Positions 25,501 to 36,718 of a DNA stretch of 64,000 nucleotides are shown in pieces. The stretch's first letter is position 1; every line of letters starts with the position of its first letter. The position numbers and the translations under genes were made by a program. The notes below the pieces were generated by a model that saw only the letters and a program-made list of their open reading frames with translations, made no database searches and had not been told where the DNA came from. This DNA comes from Moniliophthora roreri (lineage: Eukaryota > Basidiomycota > Agaricomycetes > Agaricales > Marasmiaceae): the NCBI GenBank assembly GCA_001466705.2, contig LATX02000001.1:682001-746000 (forward strand). The letters are read 5' to 3'.

Positions 25501-25647
25501 GTCAAATAAGTCGTCGGGATGACGCACTTTGGTGAGCTGCACCGACTTCTTCTTTCCTGTCTCTGGAAATTTTGAGGTATCACCACCGTATTCCTCAGCC
25601 AATTTTATAAGGTAGTCGGTGAGCCAGGAACTGACGGAGGACGACAT
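22576..25647 (-). CDS. candidate shelterin subunit, TPP1/Tpz1-like OB-fold protein
   Basis: Eight exons: 25647-25528, 25471-25353, 25294-25016, 24959-24749, 24693-24624, 24576-24496, 24446-24342, 24287-22576; 898 residues. The N-terminal 165 residues look like the TPP1/Est3 OB fold: SSWLTDYLIKLAEEYGG, then IWAQVSDKFLEIPVKFS (the usual A-x-(L/V)SD-x2-I-x-A/V pattern), LIKLKKYKLSFG, and FLFLDVTAFEVMGS. The remainder is Ser/Gln/Pro-rich with a SPKRKRK nuclear signal near 285-291, and a conserved-looking C-terminus (FPCGKLNGFSLGLDNQ). In TPP1/Tpz1 the OB domain contacts telomerase and the C-terminus bridges other shelterin proteins. A motif HPLDLGSSQP occurs twice on adjacent exons. Identification is by pattern, not by search. 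Confidence 0.7.
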
Positions 25648-25791
25648 CCCTGAGTGAGACGCGGGTTCAAAGGTTCAGCTAGAAATAAGCGCCCGTTGTC
25701 CTGTTGACTTTCTCATCACACTGCAGTCCAGCTAGAATCAAGAGTCGCTTTCTCTTCCCGTAGTTTCCCTTTCTTCCTTGTGCCCTAAGCT

Positions 25792-26298
25792 ATGAAGCTC
25801 TCTTTTTACCCCTCCGAATCTCTGTTTGTCCAACCACTAATAACCTCCTCCGAAAGCTCGACCATCCAACGTTCGGGACGGATCTCCGTCAACCTGGGAC
25901 TGACCTCTAATGATGAATTCGATCCGTCGTTTCTTGAAGTTCTAGTAATGTTTTCGAGTCTCACACAAGTGCGTAGGCGCCAAAAGCTTTCCTTCTTGTG
26001 GTCTAGCTACCCTCGTTTCCTTGGCCCCCATACGCGGGTCTGGTACACCGACTACGTTGGCCCGAAAGGGACGCTTCGTCTTACAGACAACCTTGTACTG
26101 CGTTCCACGAAAGAAAAAGGAAATAATAAAACACAGCCATCCGCTCGACGTGTTCAATTTGTGTTCAATACTGTCGGCTCTCGAGCATCTGGAATAGCGA
26201 TATCCGAAGCCGATCCCGATTCCATTCGGGCTTTCCCTCTGGGAATCTCAAGCGCTATGGATGCGAACGAATGCAAAATGTCTGCGAGGAAGATTTGA
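25792..26298 (+). CDS. hypothetical protein, single exon
   Basis: A 168-residue open frame divergent from the TPP1-like gene. No signal peptide, membrane segment or family motif is recognised; residues such as WYTDYVGPKGTLRLTDNLVL could be part of a beta-rich domain. It ends just upstream of the broken lactonase gene and may be coding debris or an accidental frame. Codon use is unremarkable. Confidence 0.3.
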   Translation: MKLSFYPSESLFVQPLITSSESSTIQRSGRISVNLGLTSNDEFDPSFLEVLVMFSSLTQVRRRQKLSFLWSSYPRFLGPHTRVWYTDYVGPKGTLRLTDNLVLRSTKEKGNNKTQPSARRVQFVFNTVGSRASGIAISEADPDSIRAFPLGISSAMDANECKMSARKI

Positions 26299-26463
26299 AA
26301 CAACCGCCTAACGATATATAAGAAGAAGGGGGGGAGCGTGGATGTGAGCAACGCAGGTTTTTTCGCTTTCTCCTGTTTCTTAGTATCTGCGATTTAGAGT
26401 CCGTTCTTCATCTTTCTCGGTTCTCTTCTTTTTTCTCTACATTTGCCATTTCCTTGTCTTTAG

Positions 26464-27311
26464 CATATCAATGTCACCAATGCCTCGGTATATTTGGGCT
26501 GTCCACAAGGCAGAACCGTCGGGACAGCGTACTGTGAGTTCAAAACGTCATGCCAGAAAGTTTGCACCTCTAACTTGCTTTCAGTCATGACCAACGGCGC
26601 CGACGGTAATTTCGCGAAATCTGCGGACATTGATGTTGAAGGGAAATTGGCGAGTAAAGAAATCTTACCTGACACCGTTCTTTGCGCCGCTGTTCAGAAC
26701 GCAAAGCAAATCTTCGTGCTTATTAAATGCGACGGATACAGGAATTTCACCCTCGGTAGAAACGGAACTTCGTCACTTGGCAAAGTTAGACTAAATTCAA
26801 ATACTTAGTGACGCCGTATTAGAACCACACTCAGTACATCCAGTTGAAGAAAGAGTAACCAAAGAGACGTGTACGTTGACGGCAGCCAAAAGGTTTGATA
26901 CAACGACGCCGCCTTGTGAGAAGATAGGATCTACTCCGGTCGGCCGTGGATACCAACGCCTCCGGTCCCTCGAATTGAACCAAACGACTCCGGTCAACGG
27001 AACGTTAGGTGGTACCGCAAGTAGTATTGTTTTCTCCGAGGATGGTAAGCAAGTCATTGTAGCTGTTAAAGGCACTCCGAGCCTTGCTGGTTTCCATTGA
27101 CTGCGAAGGTGCATTGTCGGAGGACTTCAAGCTGATCAAGACCGCCGCGGATGATACCAGACCGTTCTCTGTGACCTTGATTCCGGGACTGAATGCCGTC
27201 CTTTCTGCCGACCTCTCTCTGGGATACCAGATCTTTGATTTGAATAGCAACAAAGCGAATCCTTTCACTGTGAATTTCTGGTCTTCATACAGTCCTGCAA
27301 CCGGTCACTAG
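26464..27311 (+). pseudogene. broken 3-carboxymuconate-cyclase-like lactonase with inverted segment
   Basis: Plus-strand fragments match the seven-bladed propeller lactonase family of fungi. Spliced 26464-26533 / 26585 onward gives GTAYFMTNGADGNFAKSADI, then after a gap LELNQTTPVNGTLGGTASSI, IVAVKGTPSLAGF, and in a shifted frame SIDCEGALSEDFKL, VTLIPGLNAVLSADLSLGY and WSSYSPATGH. The family segment that should lie between the first two pieces is instead on the minus strand at about 26945-26800 (TGVDPIFSQGGVVVS, NLLAAVN, CGSNTASL). So a piece of roughly 150 bp is inverted. A frame shift near 27091 loses about four residues. No signal peptide is visible at the 5' end, and the 3' end stops short, abutting repeats. 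Confidence 0.75.
26800..26947 (-). pseudogene. inverted internal segment of the lactonase gene
   Basis: Read on the minus strand this piece encodes TGVDPIFSQGGVVVSNLLAA, an in-frame region with intron-like ends (gtacac...actgag), then CGSNTASLSI. In intact family members the order DPxFSQG-NLLxxVNAGSN-TxSL lies between the MTN..GN block and the LNQTTP block, both of which are on the plus strand here. Confidence 0.75.
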
Positions 27312-27333
27312 CTAGCCCAAAGAGAAGTGACTG

Positions 27334-27367
27334 GACACTATCAGACAGCATCAGACGTTATCGGACA
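27334..27367. repeat. TATCAGACGT-type repeat cluster 1
   Basis: Reads GACACTATCAGACA, GCATCAGACGTTATCGGACA. It begins 23 bases after the truncated lactonase end and shares its first half with cluster 2. Confidence 0.7.
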
Positions 27368-28030
27368 AATCCATGAAAATCTGACCAACTTGAAGCGTAA
27401 CCAAACGGCTCGAGGCGGACTTGGAGGAACTTGTGCTTTGCGGTCGGTGGCACAATTCGCCTCAAGTTCTCCTGTGCCCTAAATTTCCCCACGCTCACTT
27501 CTTTCTAACCACCACCACCACTTCTCAATAGCTCCCATCCACTCTTTCTTCCCGTCTGTATGGCCTCTTTCGCTGTCTCAAGATAGAACTCGATGGCTCA
27601 AGATACAATCCAGGGAGTAGTGATGTAGACCGGAAGTGAAATATGGCACAGGTGAGGTACGTGTGCCGTTTGCTTATCGTTTTTGCGGACCTAAGGATAT
27701 TTCGACGTGTCAGGCTTAGAGAAGACCTAGATAATAGCGCCAAACCACTATCAATATATATCTCGTGAGGCGACTCTAAAACATCATCATCCTTGTATTA
27801 AATGTTCTACGTCTTGCAGCTCGCCGTGTCATGACACTCCTCGTTTCAGGGCGGAAGGCTGTTGGAGTAGGGCAGAAGGCCTGGAGTCGGGGCAGAGGGT
27901 TAAGGCAAAGTGTTTTCGGTCACTTGCGGGTACAGTAGGGTCTGAGAGATCCGGGTGATACGAGGGCTCACGTTGATATACATATGCAATACTGTAAGTT
28001 GCATTCTAGTACCTCAACAATATAGCTAAT

Positions 28031-28224
28031 TATCAGACACTATCAGACATGATCAGACGAAACCTAATAGAGCCTGACCGTCGCTACCTGCGAAAACGTC
28101 TGACAATGTCCAGATAACGTCCGATAACGTCTGAAAAAAAGTGCGAGTTAAGGACACCATCGGACGTTATCAGACGTTATCAGACAAGGTTGGGTGTTGT
28201 CAGATGATGTCTAATAGCGTCCAC
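28031..28224. repeat. TATCAGACGT-type repeat cluster 2 with foldback
   Basis: Contains TATCAGACACTATCAGACA (28031 onward), a minus-orientation arm with GTCCAGATAACGTCCGATAA (within 28096-28134), a plus-orientation arm with ATCGGACGTTATCAGACGTT (within 28152-28187), and a weaker inverted copy to about 28224. The two arms can pair over about 27 bp with few mismatches around a loop of roughly 30 bases. Confidence 0.75.
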
Positions 28225-29449
28225 TGGGTTAATGAATCCCTGCAGGGCACTCTTGTTCAGGTCTGCTGTCTTTTCAGACGACACTTGACTGACGTATGTA
28301 CAGTTTCAGTCATATCAGTTGCCTGCCAATGCTTCACGTTCAACGTTCAATTCTTGACAATGCCGTCGCCTCGATTGGTGATCGGGAGTAGGTGCCTTCT
28401 CACTCCGAGGTTTACTCTCACCTAACCCGCCTTTGATTTTTAGCTTCTTGTACGTATTGTCTGCGGCAGCTGCTGCCGTAGATGTTCTTTCGCTCAGCGC
28501 TCAGTGGGTTGATATATAACGTTGATATCTCCTGTCCTGGCCCTGCTGCTGGACTCAACATCGGTAGCCTTGTCGATTTAAACCTTGAGTTGTAGCTAAT
28601 TACTCACACAATTGTCGACCTCAGACTCCTTTGACCTACAAGGAATGACTACTCTCATCAAGTCTCAAGTGGAGTCGCGGTATAATGTACACGACCGCAT
28701 TTAATTTGCTTTATTTATATCGATTCTTAGCCTGTCTTTACTACTTGCGTCAATAATGAATCAAAGTTATGGACTGCATTTTTTATGCGGGACATCTATT
28801 TGTATCTAGAGTCACCTATGCTGCTGCCTGGGCATCACGGTAGGCGGGTGCCATGGCATTGACTTCACCTCATTCATTCAGGCTTCCCAAAATTCTATGT
28901 ATGCAAAAAGTTCCCTTGCATACCTATCATGGAGATGTGGTGTCCTGCTGCTATTCCATTAGTGCTGTATGATATTGGTGACAGGGGCGGAGATAGCCTC
29001 GGACGAAGGAGTGCATCATCATCCAAGTGATTCGCAGCGTAGTCGCTGACATGCAAATACCTGATGACTTTGAGAAGTCAGTAAAGTATTAAGGTCTACA
29101 ATTCAGAGATCAAGTAGGGGTGAGCACATCGAAATTGTGACAACGGCCTCATTTCCCTGATCTGAAGTCCTGGCCGAGGGCATTCGAAGCGCACTCACTG
29201 TATGGTGTAGGCATTTCAAGAGATACAAGTGATATTGTAATGAGTATATATGAATGTATCCATGGAATGTATGCATATGAGTGGTTGCCTAATGAAATGT
29301 TATATGTAGCTGTAGGTGCAGGGAAAAATGCAGATGTGTAAATGGTAGGTACGGATGTAGTTGAGTGTCTTCTGAGAGGCAAATGAAAAGCTATAATCGC
29401 TAAAATATGTCAATGCACTATGCCTGGTTCTCTTCAGTGAGGCCGGGAG

Positions 29450-31489
29450 CTACTTCCTGGAGACGCCACTTGCACTCCGGGTAGAGGCTAACCTCGCAAT
29501 ACCTGATGTGGCGGTAGGCAGTTTGGACCCTGGACGAGGGAGCCCCGAGACAAACCCGCCACTGATGCCGGTAGAAGGTTTGACTGCACCAGTCGATGCC
29601 AATGGTCGTACAGCTGTAAGCCCTCTAGTGGCTGACTGGCCCTGATTCAGGGTCTGCTTCGCTGCATCGCCCTTGCTCGCGGAACCTGTTAATGAGGATT
29701 CGGCGACCAAGACTCTCCGAGGAACCACCTGAGCGGCAGCTGATGAAGGTCCAGTTCCAGATAATTTGGGTAGAGGAGGTCTACGAATCAACGGGTTCTG
29801 TTTTGGAGCACTGATGGCTATAGAACTGGAGTCCGCAACGGGCACACGCATGGGCATGGGCGCTCGTGGATTGGCTGGCCGAGGTGGAGGTTGAGCTGCA
29901 CGTGTTGGAGGTGGACGGACCGGCGCTGCGGCTGATTTCGGTCTGGCCTCGTTGGAGGATGTGGATGAAGCGGAACGTGTGGAAGCTGAGGAGCCAGGTC
30001 GAGTGATGGCATTGGGGGGCGAAGGTATCTTTCGGGATGCCTCGGCGCTCTCCTGCGAAGACACTGTTACCGGCGCAGAAGATCCTGCTTTGCTAGTTTC
30101 GTATCTTTTTGTGCGTTTGACAATACGCAAGGCTGGGACTGGGGGGATGTATGCGACGTGGTTCTTGTATCCAGGTGTAGAAAGCACTCCGGCTCGCTCA
30201 GCTGCGAGAAGAGTCAGTGGTCGTGAGGAAACAGGCGAAGACTCCGGTCCTGATAGAAGAATGAGATGCCAATCAAAGTTTGTGGGGTGGGTAGACTCAC
30301 CAGGGACATCTCCTGATGGAGTGTCGGTACTTTCAACCGTAGGAGACTCCGGGGTAGTCCCATTGGTATCAGCTAAGGGAGCTGGCTTCTCGGGAGCTTC
30401 ATACGGGAGCATCAGTGCTGTACGACTAGAGAATTAGTTATACAACTAACTTAGCGAATTCGTTGGCGTAGCACTGGGACTGTTCTCATCTTCATCCCCT
30501 TCTTCCTTCTCAATGAGAATATTCTGACCTTCCGCTTCTTCCTCGTCCAGAGTGAACGAGCCCATTTCTTTGCTGTGCCCGTCGAAGAAGGATATCTTGT
30601 CATTTAATAAATCAAAGCTAGATTCAGGGGACTGAAGATGAAGTTGGAATGATGCTTGTAGGTCGAGAGAGTGCCGGTTGGTGGAGAGATTTACTGCGTT
30701 TGGTCGAGGAACGGGTGGTGTGAGGAGAGAGGTGGCGGAGGTGTCTGCTTCGTTAACACTCATCATGAATGGAGCAGAGACCTTGTTAAGCTGTATTTCC
30801 GACCTTCCCAGGTCCTCCGTTTCTGATATATGAATCTGAATTTCTGGTGTCCTGCTTCGAGCGTGAAGAACGGCGTGGTCATCGTCCACGTCGTCCTGGG
30901 GAACCTTGAGAGTCGGTGAGTCTTTAGTTGCCGAACCCGACCGAGATCTCCCAAAGGAAATGCCAGCTGTATTCACGGAGTTAATGGCAAAGGAAAGAGA
31001 AGAGGCTGGTGCTGGGGATGTATCCAGTCGCTTCTTTAGCTTGGGTGAATGGGGGAAGGTCTTCTTGCGAGATAAGGGCAGTACGAAATCATCATGATGT
31101 GATGTGATGTCTGCTAATGGAGTTCGGAGAGTTGAGTCACTGCACTTCACTACACCCACATGAGGCTTGGGTGTTGCTGGCAGGCACAAACTATCATTCC
31201 CCTCGCCATCTTCCTCCTCCTCCTCTGGAATATCCAAGGATATCTCGCTGAGAGTAACATCGCCAACATCAATGAGGCGTTTCGTGAGCTTCTTGGGAGT
31301 TGGGTAAGATGGTTTTGAGACTCGAGAGAAGAATGTAGTCATGGTCATATCGCCCGGTTCCGGAGCGGCGTTCTCCTTCTCTGAATCTTCTTCATAGTCC
31401 GATTCGAGAGTAGCAGAGGTAGCAGGTTCTTTCTCCTCAGACAGAAGAGGGTCGAACTGCTCGAGTATGCTAATTCGTGGACGGTTCAT
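29450..31489 (-). CDS. disordered protein of unknown function
   Basis: Three exons, 31489-30451, 30417-30301, 30249-29450; 651 residues. I preferred the ATG at 31489 (MNRPRISILEQFDPLL) over an upstream one because this start leads into conserved-looking sequence and avoids overlap with the neighbour's promoter. The protein is mostly disordered with acidic patches (EEEEEDGEGND), many SP/TP sites (TPKPHVG, SPKLKKRL), one more ordered block (RAGVLSTPGYKNHVAYIPPV) and a Pro/Ala/Ser-rich basic tail. Many SP/TP sites suggest cyclin-dependent-kinase or MAP-kinase phosphorylation, which is inference. The family is not recognised. Its first intron is only 33 nt. Confidence 0.75.
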
Positions 31490-31651
31490 GATGGTCGTTA
31501 GAAGCAGAGTTGGTCGAGACTCGTGGAGCTGTAGTTGCCGTTGATTTTCGGCCGTGGCATGTGACCGTGGTGACCATTGTTTTCCCACTGCCAGCCAATG
31601 TCTGGCACGCGTCAATTGCTGGCGGATTATTCTTCCTCAAATCTGTGAATC
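31490..31651. promoter_or_regulatory. divergent promoter with SLD2
   Basis: The 162 bases between opposed starts contain inverted tggccgtgg / ccattgt-like sequence but no site I can name. Both genes must be driven from here. Confidence 0.5.
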
Positions 31652-33393
31652 ATGTCCAACATCACGTCTATTCGCGCTGAAATCAAGGCCTGGGAGCGAG
31701 AATTCAAGGAAAAGAACGGGAGAAATGCTTCGGTCGAAGATATCAGAAAGAATCCTACAATGAGTGTGCAGCAAAATTCTTCTCATTCTATCAGTAATTG
31801 ACTAGTGTAATGTTTCTAGCTGAGAAGTACAAGTTGTACAAGAAACTATCGAAGGGATCTTCTCAATCCCAGTCCCAGTCACATTCTCAGCTACCTTCCT
31901 TACCGAAATCACGTCCAGTCGAAGTGACTGCACCTTTATCCTCATTTAATCCCTTTTCACCGCAGAAGAATAAGGGGAAACAGCCACAATCACCGGTCAA
32001 GGCCAAGATAACACCACGACCTAGCAATCCGTTTGCTACGCCATCAAAGAACAAGCAGAAAGCTGCCGTCCGAGTGCCTTCTCCTGTACTCCCACCTGTA
32101 CCCGAACTATCTACCTCTTCACTCGCTCTTCGGCCCACCGGAACCCAACCGGAACCCCCCAGCGCTGTAGTACGGGCACGTAAACGACTTCGTGGTGAAC
32201 CCGTCTCACCTTCTCCCAACAAAGAGAAACGAAGACGCGTCTATACCCAAACCACCCTCGCCTTCGCACGTAGAAATTCTCCATCATCAAGTGATAACGA
32301 GGACAGAGATCCCGAAGAAACATCATTCATTGACGATTCACCAATGAAAGCTCCTCCAGGATCCAAGTCCTTCAAACGACTGTTTGAAGATGCCGAATCT
32401 CCCAACACCTTCCAAGCTGCACTTGCGCGTGCTAAAGCCAATAATCCATCTAACGGTTTGTTCGGAAAGCTTACGAAGGACTCGTCAGCTATCAGTTTTG
32501 ACGATGAAATGGATTGTGAAACAGAGATGCCCAGAACAACACAGGCGGCCCAGAAGAAGAAAGTTTTCAATGGGCGCCCACGTTTACCTGCCAAGGATAA
32601 CCTGCACGCTGCAGACCCACAGACCTCACAGCAGTCTTCCAAACCTCCGAAGGAGAGCGGAACAACGAGGAAACGTGTATTCTCGGATGTTTCGGACGGA
32701 AAAGGCGAGAAAGGACACACAAGTTCACAACGCACAAGTTCGGAGCCGACACTAATCCCACCATCTCCACCTCCAGCCGATTCCTCTTCTTCCAACTCCA
32801 AACATGCTTTCAAAGGCAAGGGCAAGGCTGCAAGCCGCAAGAAGGCGAAATTAGACCAAGATTATGATGATGAACATGATGGAAACTCGTCTGATGGTGC
32901 AGGTGTCCGTGTTCGATCATATACACGAGGCGCTGCACGTGCAGGTGATGTGAAGGCAGACGACGAGGACAGTCCCGATCTGGAAATGGATTCAGACCCT
33001 ATACTTCGTTATTTCCGACCGGCGAACAATCAGGGCGGTGGATTCACGGTGTTTGAAGGAGACGAGGATTATGATGATATTGGAACTTATGAACTTGGGA
33101 GGAATGAGGAGTCCGGTTCGTTCGAAGTGAACCTACCTGACAAGATGAGAAACGTGTTGGCTTTGTCCTCGGATACCCGCACACAGGATGCCAAAGAAGA
33201 GTTGTTGGCTGAAGAGCTGTTGTATGGCAGGCGTATGACGCATTATAATGCAGCCAGGGGTGGAGAAATATGGGATGTGGGTGATGTTAGCGGCGACGGG
33301 CAGGATAGTGTGGTGAAACGGAGATGTGATCAATTAGACGACGAGGATGATTGGGAGGGCGAGCCAATTCCTTGGGAGACCGGCGAACTATAG
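31652..33393 (+). CDS. SLD2: DNA replication regulator Sld2/Drc1
   Basis: Exons 31652-31763 and 31820-33393; 561 residues. The N-terminus MSNITSIRAEIKAWEREFKE, followed by NGRNASVEDIRKNPTM and EKYKLYKKLSK, is the conserved Sld2/RecQL4-N region. The middle is Ser/Pro/Lys-rich with many SP/TP sites and bipartite basic stretches (KEKRRR, GKAASRKKAKL); the C-terminus has LRYFRPANNQGGGFTVFEGD. In yeast, cyclin-dependent-kinase phosphorylation lets Sld2 bind Dpb11 and load the replicative helicase. The numerous SP/TP sites fit that mode of control. No helicase domain follows, as expected for fungal Sld2. Confidence 0.92.
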
Positions 33394-33682
33394 TGTCAGG
33401 ACGGCAATGGTATATCTTATTATGTATGGCGACGGTACTCTTCGATTCTATAATGTTGTATTCGTATTACTCTCATCGTCAGTGCATATCGAACACGTGT
33501 AGATGATGAGTCCAAGTTTGCATCGCAATGGAAGGCGTTCGATGCAAACGGATTTCATCTGTGTATGGAAACCGGCCAATCAGAGCAGGAAAAACTGAGT
33601 CCTCACCACACAAGCGTGTCGCTCTAGAAATATGGACCTCGATCGTTCATAGGATTACCTACCGCCTCCACGCCTAGAGTGC

Positions 33683-36433
33683 ATGCACTACACACACAAT
33701 GATTTAAGTACGACCTACTCCCCCGCAGCGCTACTTATGCCTTCCAACGATTCCCGCTTGTCAGACACGCTCTCCCTTCTCAACCCTCTTCGTCGCCGAA
33801 CGAGCTTGACGAAAAGTCTTCGCAGTATATCCAGTGCTTTCAGCAGGAAGTCAAAGGGTTCAGCTAAGAGCGGCGACAGAGACAGCGTATTCTCATTTCA
33901 CGCACCAGAAGACCCGCCCAAGGAAGCTATGCCAGTAGTCGTGGAGACGCCGAAAGAGATGCCGAAAGAGACCACAGAGAAACCCAAGGCTGCAGCGTCC
34001 AAGCGGAAACGTGATAAAAAGGCGGCCAAAGGCAAAAAGGCAGTCGAAAACCAGTCGGAAAATCAATCTTATTCTGTGTACGAGCAGCAGGCGATTTCGC
34101 CAATCATCCTCCGGGACCCTGAAGCTACGAAGAAGCTACTTGAGGCCATTATCGACTCGCCGAATGGTAGACGTGCAGTGTCGAGGTTGGCAAGGACGTG
34201 TAAGGCGTTCTCAAAGCCAGCTCTTGACGTCCTTTGGAAAGAGCTTGACTCTCTGACACCAGTCGTCGGACTGTTCCCGTCATCTTTATTGAAGAAGGCG
34301 CGCAAGCCTGTTCTTGGGTTGGTAAGTGATTTTTTTCTCTTTCTTTTTTGTTTTGCCCTTCCAATAAAATGTTGACGTACTCTCTATAATTTATAGTCAA
34401 AGGCACCTAACAAGGAGGATTGGGTGAAGATCATGGAATATGGCGAACGAGTGCGACGAGTCGTATACGACGAATCATCTAACGCCTTCTCTGCCGCTAT
34501 TTTCCCGTATTTTGAATCGGACCGTCCGCGGAAGTACATGTTCCCAAACCTCCAGCAACTCGTCTGGAAAACGGAGACTGCAGCGGGCCTGGAGTATTGC
34601 AATCTCTTCCTCAATTCCAATCTGGAGAGCCTTTCTCTTGACATTGGATGCCGAACGCCGAAACTCGTGCCTCTCCTGACCGACGTCGCGAAGAGGATTT
34701 CATTGAAGAGCTTGTCCTTCATGTCTCAGGTCGCTTTGCCTGATACGTTTGAGGTGATACTTGGTCAGCAAGATTCGTTGCAGAGGCTGGTGTTAGTTGC
34801 ACCCGGTGCTTTGTCGCCAGACGTGGGCCGTTGGGTAGCTTCATTGCCGAAGCTCAAGAGTTTGCAGCTGGATTTGTCGCGCAGATCTGTCATCGCAGTG
34901 GAAGGGTTCTTCGACGAGATACCCAGTTCCGGATCGGGCGCATCTACCCCTAGCTCCATTGCTACTACCGACAGTGGTGTCTTCTCTGGAGAGGAATTCG
35001 ACTTTTCCGACCACAAGAAGTCTGCTCTCCGACTCACAGGCCACCTTAAGTCAACCGAGACATTCGCGAACATGCGTCAGTTGCATCTGACAGGGGAGGC
35101 CGCTAACATCGCTGTATTTCTGCGATACTTCAGCAGCCCACTCACGCAGCTCGACATCATCATTGAAGATCCACCAGATAGAGCAGATTGGATGGATTTG
35201 TCCAACTTGGTCTGCGAACGTTACAGCGAGTCTTTACAGACTTTGCGCATTTCTGCGACGAGCAACTCCCGCTTCAACGACTTGGTCAGATCCACATCTA
35301 GGGCAGAACCACCCACCACTGCACGACTCCCTCTCGACCACATTCGCCCAATGCCTAACCTTGGTCGATTTGAGATCGATCTCCCGGAGTCTATCCATTT
35401 CACAGCAGATGATGTGAACCAGGTGGCAAAATGCTGCCCCATGCTCGAGGAGCTCAAGTTATGCCCCCTCGGTCGCTTTCCTGTCCAGACGGGCCCGCCC
35501 AAACTGACTCTAGAGGACTTGGCACCTCTCATGGAACAATGTCCCCAATTGCACACGGTTTCGGCCGTCATTAACGCCAAAGAAGGTAGCCCAGATGTGC
35601 TCAACAACCTGAAATACTCTTCCGGTTCCCTTCGACGATGCCATTTTGGTCATTCATGGATCGATGATGCGCTTCATGCTACTATCCTCCTCAGTCACCT
35701 CGCACCTCGATTGGAGACCGTGAAGTGGTTCCATGAGCGAAACCGGCCGGGATTCATCGAGAATAATGCCAGGGGTTGGGAGAGAGTCGCAGAAAATCTG
35801 CCACATATACAGCATGTGCGAAATGCAGAGAGAAGACGTGCAGCAGAACCGGTGACCATCATCGAATACGTGCACCCGCCTGTCGTGCGTAAGGCAGACA
35901 AGTGTATAGGTGCATCGGTGGTGACCATCGACCAAGGTGTTCTCGTTCGTCCAAGCCTGGCCGAATCATCGGTACAATGCGTGCCGGTATTAGTCGATGA
36001 AGCCGTGGACGTGCAACCAGAATTGACATCGGTATCAATTGATGCTACGCCTCAGGTCGTAGAAACTGAAGTAGATGCATCTGTGGAAGTTGGACATCAG
36101 TCCGTGGATGCCACTCCAGAGACCGTCTCGACAGAGGTGGATGCTACACCATCCTCTTCTTCAAAATCTATCCAAGTTCTTGAGGTCGAGAGACCTAGAG
36201 CCTCAAATTATGCCATTATTCCATCCATCTCCAATATGCTTTCCTTCACATTTAGAATCCTCATCGCTTATCCTATATCTATTCCTATGCGAATCCTCCA
36301 TATCATCTTGATGAGTCCGTCGTACTTGTTGATGCGAATGCGGGCAAACGGTGAAAGAAGACCGTCTCCTTCAGATGATTCTGCACCTCCAGATACTGAC
36401 GATATCTCTATGACCACTATTCAAGTCCGTTAA
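33683..36433 (+). CDS. F-box / leucine-rich-repeat protein
   Basis: Exons 33683-34321 and 34397-36433; 891 residues from the first ATG (a second candidate at 33737 gives MPSNDSRLSDTLSLLNP). A degenerate F-box lies at about 150-200 (AVSRLARTCKAFSKPALDVL), followed by irregular leucine-rich repeats to about 690 (LESLSLDIG, LKSLSFMSQ, LQRLVLVAPG, LKSLQLDLS, LEELKLCPLG). This layout is common in basidiomycete substrate receptors of SCF ubiquitin ligases. After the repeats comes a Val/Asp/Thr repeat tract (VDATP units) and, near the C-terminus, a hydrophobic stretch (MLSFTFRILIAYPISIPMRI). Substrate unknown. Confidence 0.85.
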
Positions 36434-36718
36434 TGATTTTGATATATGTCGATTCAATTCACTTACTTTATGTACTTGTGCTGGTAACAAAATTAGGACT
36501 ATGATTATGTTTATGACAATGAATTCATTCCTGGCTTTCACTCGAATTGCGGAACTGAAGAGAAAGGAACCATCGCGAAGGGAACCAAAGTTTCAGCGGC
36601 TGTAGTACTAGTAGAGGAGGTGCAAGTGCGTTTCTGGAGGTCACGAGATCCTGGTCCATGGTCCACAGACAGCGCGACGCGTCATTTGCAGATTCACTCG
36701 TTCAACTCGATTTCCATC

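Larger units (their letters stand above)
27312..29449. other. gene-poor region with foldback repeats
   Basis: About 2.1 kb without a convincing gene. The first half contains scattered copies of a 10-mer repeat and one large foldback (listed separately). From 28,240 to 29,449 I see no open frame with coding character and no transposase remnant; this part is AT-richer. Confidence 0.6.

Noticed and set aside
26797..27114. Separate minus-strand gene inside the lactonase region
   Set aside because: Its recognisable part is a fragment of the same family as the flanking plus-strand pieces, so an inversion explains it better than a new gene.
27334..28224. Repeats resembling a CRISPR array
   Set aside because: Units are about 10 nt, irregularly spaced, degenerate and in both orientations, and the genome is eukaryotic.
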